Assembly: GCA_949448405.1 (NCBI GenBank)
Contig: CASTFX010000012.1
Location: forward strand, 1 to 16,501
Reading direction: 5' to 3'
Length of the DNA stretch: 16,501 nt
Source of the DNA: an uncultured Clostridia bacterium
GTDB lineage: Bacteria; Bacillota; Clostridia; TANB77; CAG-508
Each line of letters starts with the position of its first letter. The first letter of the stretch is position 1. Made by a program: the position numbers and the translations under genes. The notes beneath the pieces were generated by a model. The model did not search any database, had not been told where the DNA came from, and saw only the letters and a program-made list of their open reading frames with translations. Shown piece by piece: positions 13,940 to 16,501 of the stretch.

Positions 13940-15693
13940 TTATATATTATACTTTTCTCTTTTTTGATAACTTGTGTGTAGTAGCTTATGTGCCTCGTGT
14001 CCTCCTACTTCTCCTATAAATTCTTCATAAGCCCTTTTTACATATGGATTTTCATGTGATTTTCTTATAGTACTCTTTTCATCTATACTATATATTGAGT
14101 CTGAACGTTTTTTGAATACATTGACTGCGTTTCTTGTCTTTGATGATTTGATAGGTTGACCTCCTCCCATAATACAACCTCCTGGGCATGACATTACTTC
14201 TAGGAAATCATAATCTGCTTTTCCGCTCTTTCATTTCATCCATTACTTTTCTTGCATTTTTTAATCCTGATACTACTGCAACTCTTATATCTTTTCCTGC
14301 TATATTTATTGTTGCCTTTTTTATTCCTTCACTTCCTCTTACTTCTTCAAATTCTAGTTTTTCTAATGGCTTTCCTTCTAATACTTCTGCTGCTGTTCTT
14401 AAAGCTGCTTCCATAACTCCTCCTGTTACTCCAAATATTGCAGCAGCTCCTGTTGCTTCTCCCATTGGGTCATCAAAATCAGAATCTGCAAGTTCTACAA
14501 ATTCAATATGAGCTTGTTTTATCATTCTTGCGAGTTCACGTGTTGTTATAACGCTATCCACATCATCTAAGTTTTCTACTCCTTGCATATCTTCTCTTGT
14601 TCTTTCAAATTTCTTTGCTATACATGGCATAACTGATACAACAAATATCTTACTTGGATCTATGTTATTTTTCTTTGCATAATATGATTTTATAACTGCT
14701 CCAAACATTTCATGAGGTGATTTACAAGAAGATACATGGTCTATTAACTCTGGATAATTCATTTCAACAAATCTTATCCAAGCTGGACAACATGAAGTAG
14801 TCATTGGAAGTACACCATTTGTTTTTACTCTTTCTATAAATTCTGTAGCTTCTTCCATTATCGTAAAATCTGCTCCTGTGTTTGTGTCAAATACTTTGTC
14901 AAATCCGAGTCTTTTTAGTGCTGTAACCATCTTTTTAGCTACATTAGTTCCTATAGGAAGTCCAAATTCTTCTCCAAGTCCAACTCTTACTGCTGGTGCT
15001 GTTTGTACAACAACGAAAGTATCTTTTTCCTTTAGTTTTTCCCAAACTATATCAGTATTGTCTTTTTCTTTTAATGCACCTACTGGACAATTTTGTATAC
15101 ATTGTCCACAGAAAGTACAATTTACATCATTTAAACTGTTATTCTCAAATGTTGATATGCAAGATGAAAATCCTCTTTCTGTACAATCAATTGCACCTAT
15201 TCCTTGTATATTTTTACAAGTTGATATACATCTTCTGCATAATATGCATTTATTAAAATCTCTAACAATACTTGGAGATTTATCGTCTATTTCATGCCTA
15301 TTTCTGTCTCCTCTATATTTTATATCTGTTACACCAAATTCTTGTGCAAGTCTTTGTAATTCGCAGTTTCCATTTCTTGTACAAGTTAGACATTCTCTAT
15401 CATGGTTTGATAATATTAAGTCTAATACAGTTTTCCTTGCTTCAATTACTTTAGGTGTATTTGTATGTACTATCATTCCTTCTTCTACTTTTTGGATACA
15501 TGATGTTGCAAAACCTCTTTTTCCTTCTACTTCTACTACACAAATTCTGCAATCACCTATCTCATTTATCCCTTTTAAGAAGCATAGGGTTGGGATATCA
15601 ATATTTACTTTTTTAGCAGCTTCAAGTATTGTTGTTCCGTTCTTTTACTTCTACATCATGTCCATCTATATTTAATTTAATCATATTTTCCAT
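13940..15693 (-). CDS. hydA: [FeFe]-hydrogenase catalytic subunit HydA, read through two +1 shifts
   Basis: Skipping one base at 15639 and one at 14225 gives a continuous 583-residue protein, the normal length of HydA from multimeric NAD(P)-linked hydrogenases. In order: a [2Fe-2S] domain (about 1-75, with cysteines at IPTLC and DCRIC); a His-Cys cluster motif H97-x3-C101-x2-C104-x5-C110; two [4Fe-4S] ferredoxin motifs (C149-C159 and C192-C202); then the H-cluster domain with TSCCPAW (299-305), MPCIAKK (355-361) and SCPGGCIMGGGQP (501-513). H-cluster cysteines fall at 302, 357, 502 and 506. It reduces protons to hydrogen with electrons from NADH and ferredoxin through hydB. The ATG at 15693 has AGGAGG seven bases upstream. 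In zero frame it would stop after 23 codons; the third H-cluster motif lies beyond the second shift, so both shifts are needed for activity. Confidence 0.9.
14222..14225 (-). other. +1 shift site CGGA near the 3' end of hydA
   Basis: Coding strand reads AAA GAG CGG AAA; the conserved protein needs AAA GAG GGA AAA GCA GAT TAT (Lys-Glu-Gly-Lys-Ala-Asp-Tyr). The surplus C is at 14225 (residue 490). The zero frame stops four codons later, before the third H-cluster motif. Confidence 0.85.
15636..15639 (-). other. +1 shift site CGGA near the 5' end of hydA
   Basis: Coding strand reads AAA GAA CGG AAC; the [2Fe-2S] domain needs AAA GAA GGA ACA ACA ATA CTT (Lys-Glu-Gly-Thr-Thr-Ile-Leu). The surplus C is at 15639 (residue 19). 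The zero frame ends at TGA after four more codons. Confidence 0.85.
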
Positions 15694-15727
15694 ATAAATT
15701 CCTCCTATTAATTTGTTCAAAATTGTT

Positions 15728-15814
15728 ATTTGACTAGGCGTTCAAGAAAGAAATACCGAAGGCGTATATATTTATACGTCGAGGATTTTCTTTTGCAGAA
15801 CAACAACGTCAAAT
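15728..15814. repeat. 87-nt imperfect palindrome between hydB and hydA
   Basis: Outer arms ATTTGAC (15728-15734) and GTCAAAT (15808-15814) are exact complements. Inside are GTTC (15740-15743) / GAAC (15798-15801), an AAGAAAGAAAT region opposite ATTTTCTTTT, and a perfect apical stem CGTATA-TATT-TATACG (15763-15778). Together they predict one long hairpin with bulges in a 138-base intergenic gap within the operon. There is no T-run, so it is unlikely to be a terminator. It could be a dispersed intergenic repeat, an RNase processing site or a cis-acting RNA; I cannot assign it to a known class. Confidence 0.6.
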
Positions 15815-15831
15815 GGCAATTTAGGACAAAT

Positions 15832-16501
15832 TTAACTTATGGCCTTGAAAGGACATACACTAATACACGTCCCACACTTAATACACTTATCCTTATCTAT
15901 TACATGTGGCTGTTTTATTTCTCCAGATATTGCTTCTACTGGACAATTTCTTTTACACATTCCACAACCTTTACATTTTTCTGGGTCTATCTTAATATCT
16001 GCAAGTGCTTTGCATTCTCCTGTCTTACATTTTTTGTCTATTACATGTTCCTTGTATTCATTTATAAAGTATTTCATTGTACTTATTACTGGATTTGGAG
16101 CTGTTTGACCTAATCCACATACTGATGCATTTTTAATGTTTTCACATAAATCTTCAAGTTTCTTTAAATCTTCCTCTTCTCCATTTCCATCTGTAATTTT
16201 TTGCAGTATCTCAAGCATTCTTTTTGTTCCAATTCTACATGGTGTACATTTACCACAAGATTCATCAACTGTAAATCCTAGATAAAATTTAGCAAGGTTA
16301 ACCATACATTTTGTGTCATCCATTACAATTAGACCACCTGACCCCATCATAGATCCTATGCTTGCAAGTGATTCATAATCTATTTTTATATCTAAATATT
16401 CTTTTGGTATACAACCTCCTGATGGTCCTCCTGTTTGAGCTGCTTTAAATTCTCTACCATTTGGAATTCCTCCACCTATATCGACTACTAACTCCCATAA
16501 A
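15832..16501 (-). CDS. hydB: NuoF-like NADH-binding hydrogenase subunit HydB (partial, 5' end outside window)
   Basis: The frame is open from the window edge to TAA at 15832, covering the last 223 codons. It begins within the flavin/NADH module (WELVVDIGGGIPNG, then QTGGPSGGC) and continues with GSGGLIVMDD. Next is the NuoF-type [4Fe-4S] site SCGKCTPCR with the later cysteine in SVCGLGQ. Two C-terminal ferredoxin motifs follow, CKGCGMCKRNCP and CIKCGTCISVCP. The C-terminal ferredoxin domain distinguishes HydB of electron-bifurcating hydrogenases from complex I NuoF. It oxidises or reduces NAD(H) through FMN and passes electrons to HydA in the cytoplasm. It is followed after 138 bases by hydA, as in other hydCBA-type operons; hydC would lie beyond the right edge. 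No CGG occurs in the visible part. Confidence 0.92.
   Translation of the reverse strand, partial: LWELVVDIGGGIPNGREFKAAQTGGPSGGCIPKEYLDIKIDYESLASIGSMMGSGGLIVMDDTKCMVNLAKFYLGFTVDESCGKCTPCRIGTKRMLEILQKITDGNGEEEDLKKLEDLCENIKNASVCGLGQTAPNPVISTMKYFINEYKEHVIDKKCKTGECKALADIKIDPEKCKGCGMCKRNCPVEAISGEIKQPHVIDKDKCIKCGTCISVCPFKAIS

Noticed and set aside
13940..15476. hydA and rimO as true pseudogenes
   Set aside because: The sequence after each break keeps all catalytic or structural motifs without stops. Decay would show other lesions such as deletions, stops and varied frameshifts.
3709..15639. CGG reassigned to another amino acid (such as Trp or Gln) instead of a shift
   Set aside because: Reassignment keeps the frame. 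Here the zero frame meets a stop within 4 to 15 codons, while homology continues only in the +1 frame.
15616..15639. TGA after the first hydA shift site as a recoded (sense) codon
   Set aside because: It lies in the non-homologous zero frame, and TGA serves as the normal stop of hemW.
3686..15693. Frameshifts as ordinary sequencing or assembly error
   Set aside because: All four breaks are a surplus C directly before GGAA in frame with a conserved Gly, and none involves a homopolymer run. Five out-of-phase CGGAA sites are error-free. Raw reads would still be needed to exclude it fully.
1322..16113. Numerous plus-strand open frames overlapping the minus-strand genes, rich in Ser, Phe, Leu and Ile
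   Set aside because: They are antisense to well-supported genes, lack ribosome binding sites that I can see and have compositions typical of reversed AT-rich coding sequence.
1..16501. CRISPR arrays, rRNA or tRNA genes, prophage genes
   Set aside because: No regularly spaced direct repeats, no rRNA core sequences, no tRNA-like cloverleaf ends and no phage structural genes were seen.

Overview
The window comes from an A+T-rich, low-GC Firmicute, most likely an uncultured gut clostridium. WhiA, a SpoIIIE/FtsK translocase, an electron-bifurcating type [FeFe]-hydrogenase, AGGAGG ribosome binding sites and strong AGA/AAA codon bias all point there. Nearly all coding is on the minus strand. The exception is one small XRE-family regulator on the plus strand near the left edge.

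Layout, left to right. Positions 1-437 hold the start of a minus-strand gene that runs into a (GT)n microsatellite at the window edge, a near-consensus promoter for it, and the control region of the divergent XRE regulator (438-779). A compound bidirectional terminator follows (799-869). The next minus-strand cluster, transcribed right to left, is ftsK (8447-6066), an unrecognised coiled-coil protein (6031-4472), a beta-CASP metallo-beta-lactamase protein (4462-2815) and a GH15 glucoamylase-like hydrolase (2777-876). A second cluster is rimO-prmC-whiA-hemW-SDR (13526-8603), ending in a terminator. Between 13548 and 13911 lies what looks like an unannotated type I toxin-antitoxin locus: a 37-residue hydrophobic peptide and a convergent small RNA sharing one bidirectional terminator. 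The right end is a hydrogenase operon, hydB (partial) then hydA, with an 87-nt imperfect palindrome between them.

The main discovery candidate is a decoding anomaly. Three otherwise intact, conserved genes (the beta-CASP protein, rimO, and hydA twice) are broken by +1 shifts at four places. Each break is one extra C directly before a conserved GGA glycine codon, so the zero frame meets CGG A. By my reading these four are the only in-frame CGG codons in about 14 kb of coding sequence. The 16 other CGG trinucleotides I found on coding strands are out of phase, and those genes are intact. This fits a lineage in which CGG is not read as a normal arginine codon and CGGA is read as a single glycine, by a four-base-reading tRNA or by skipping one base. 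Sequencing error, simple pseudogenes or plain codon reassignment explain it poorly. I therefore annotate the three genes as full-length, with shift sites marked as separate features.

All calls are by eye from sequence. No homology search, folding program or genome-wide count was run.
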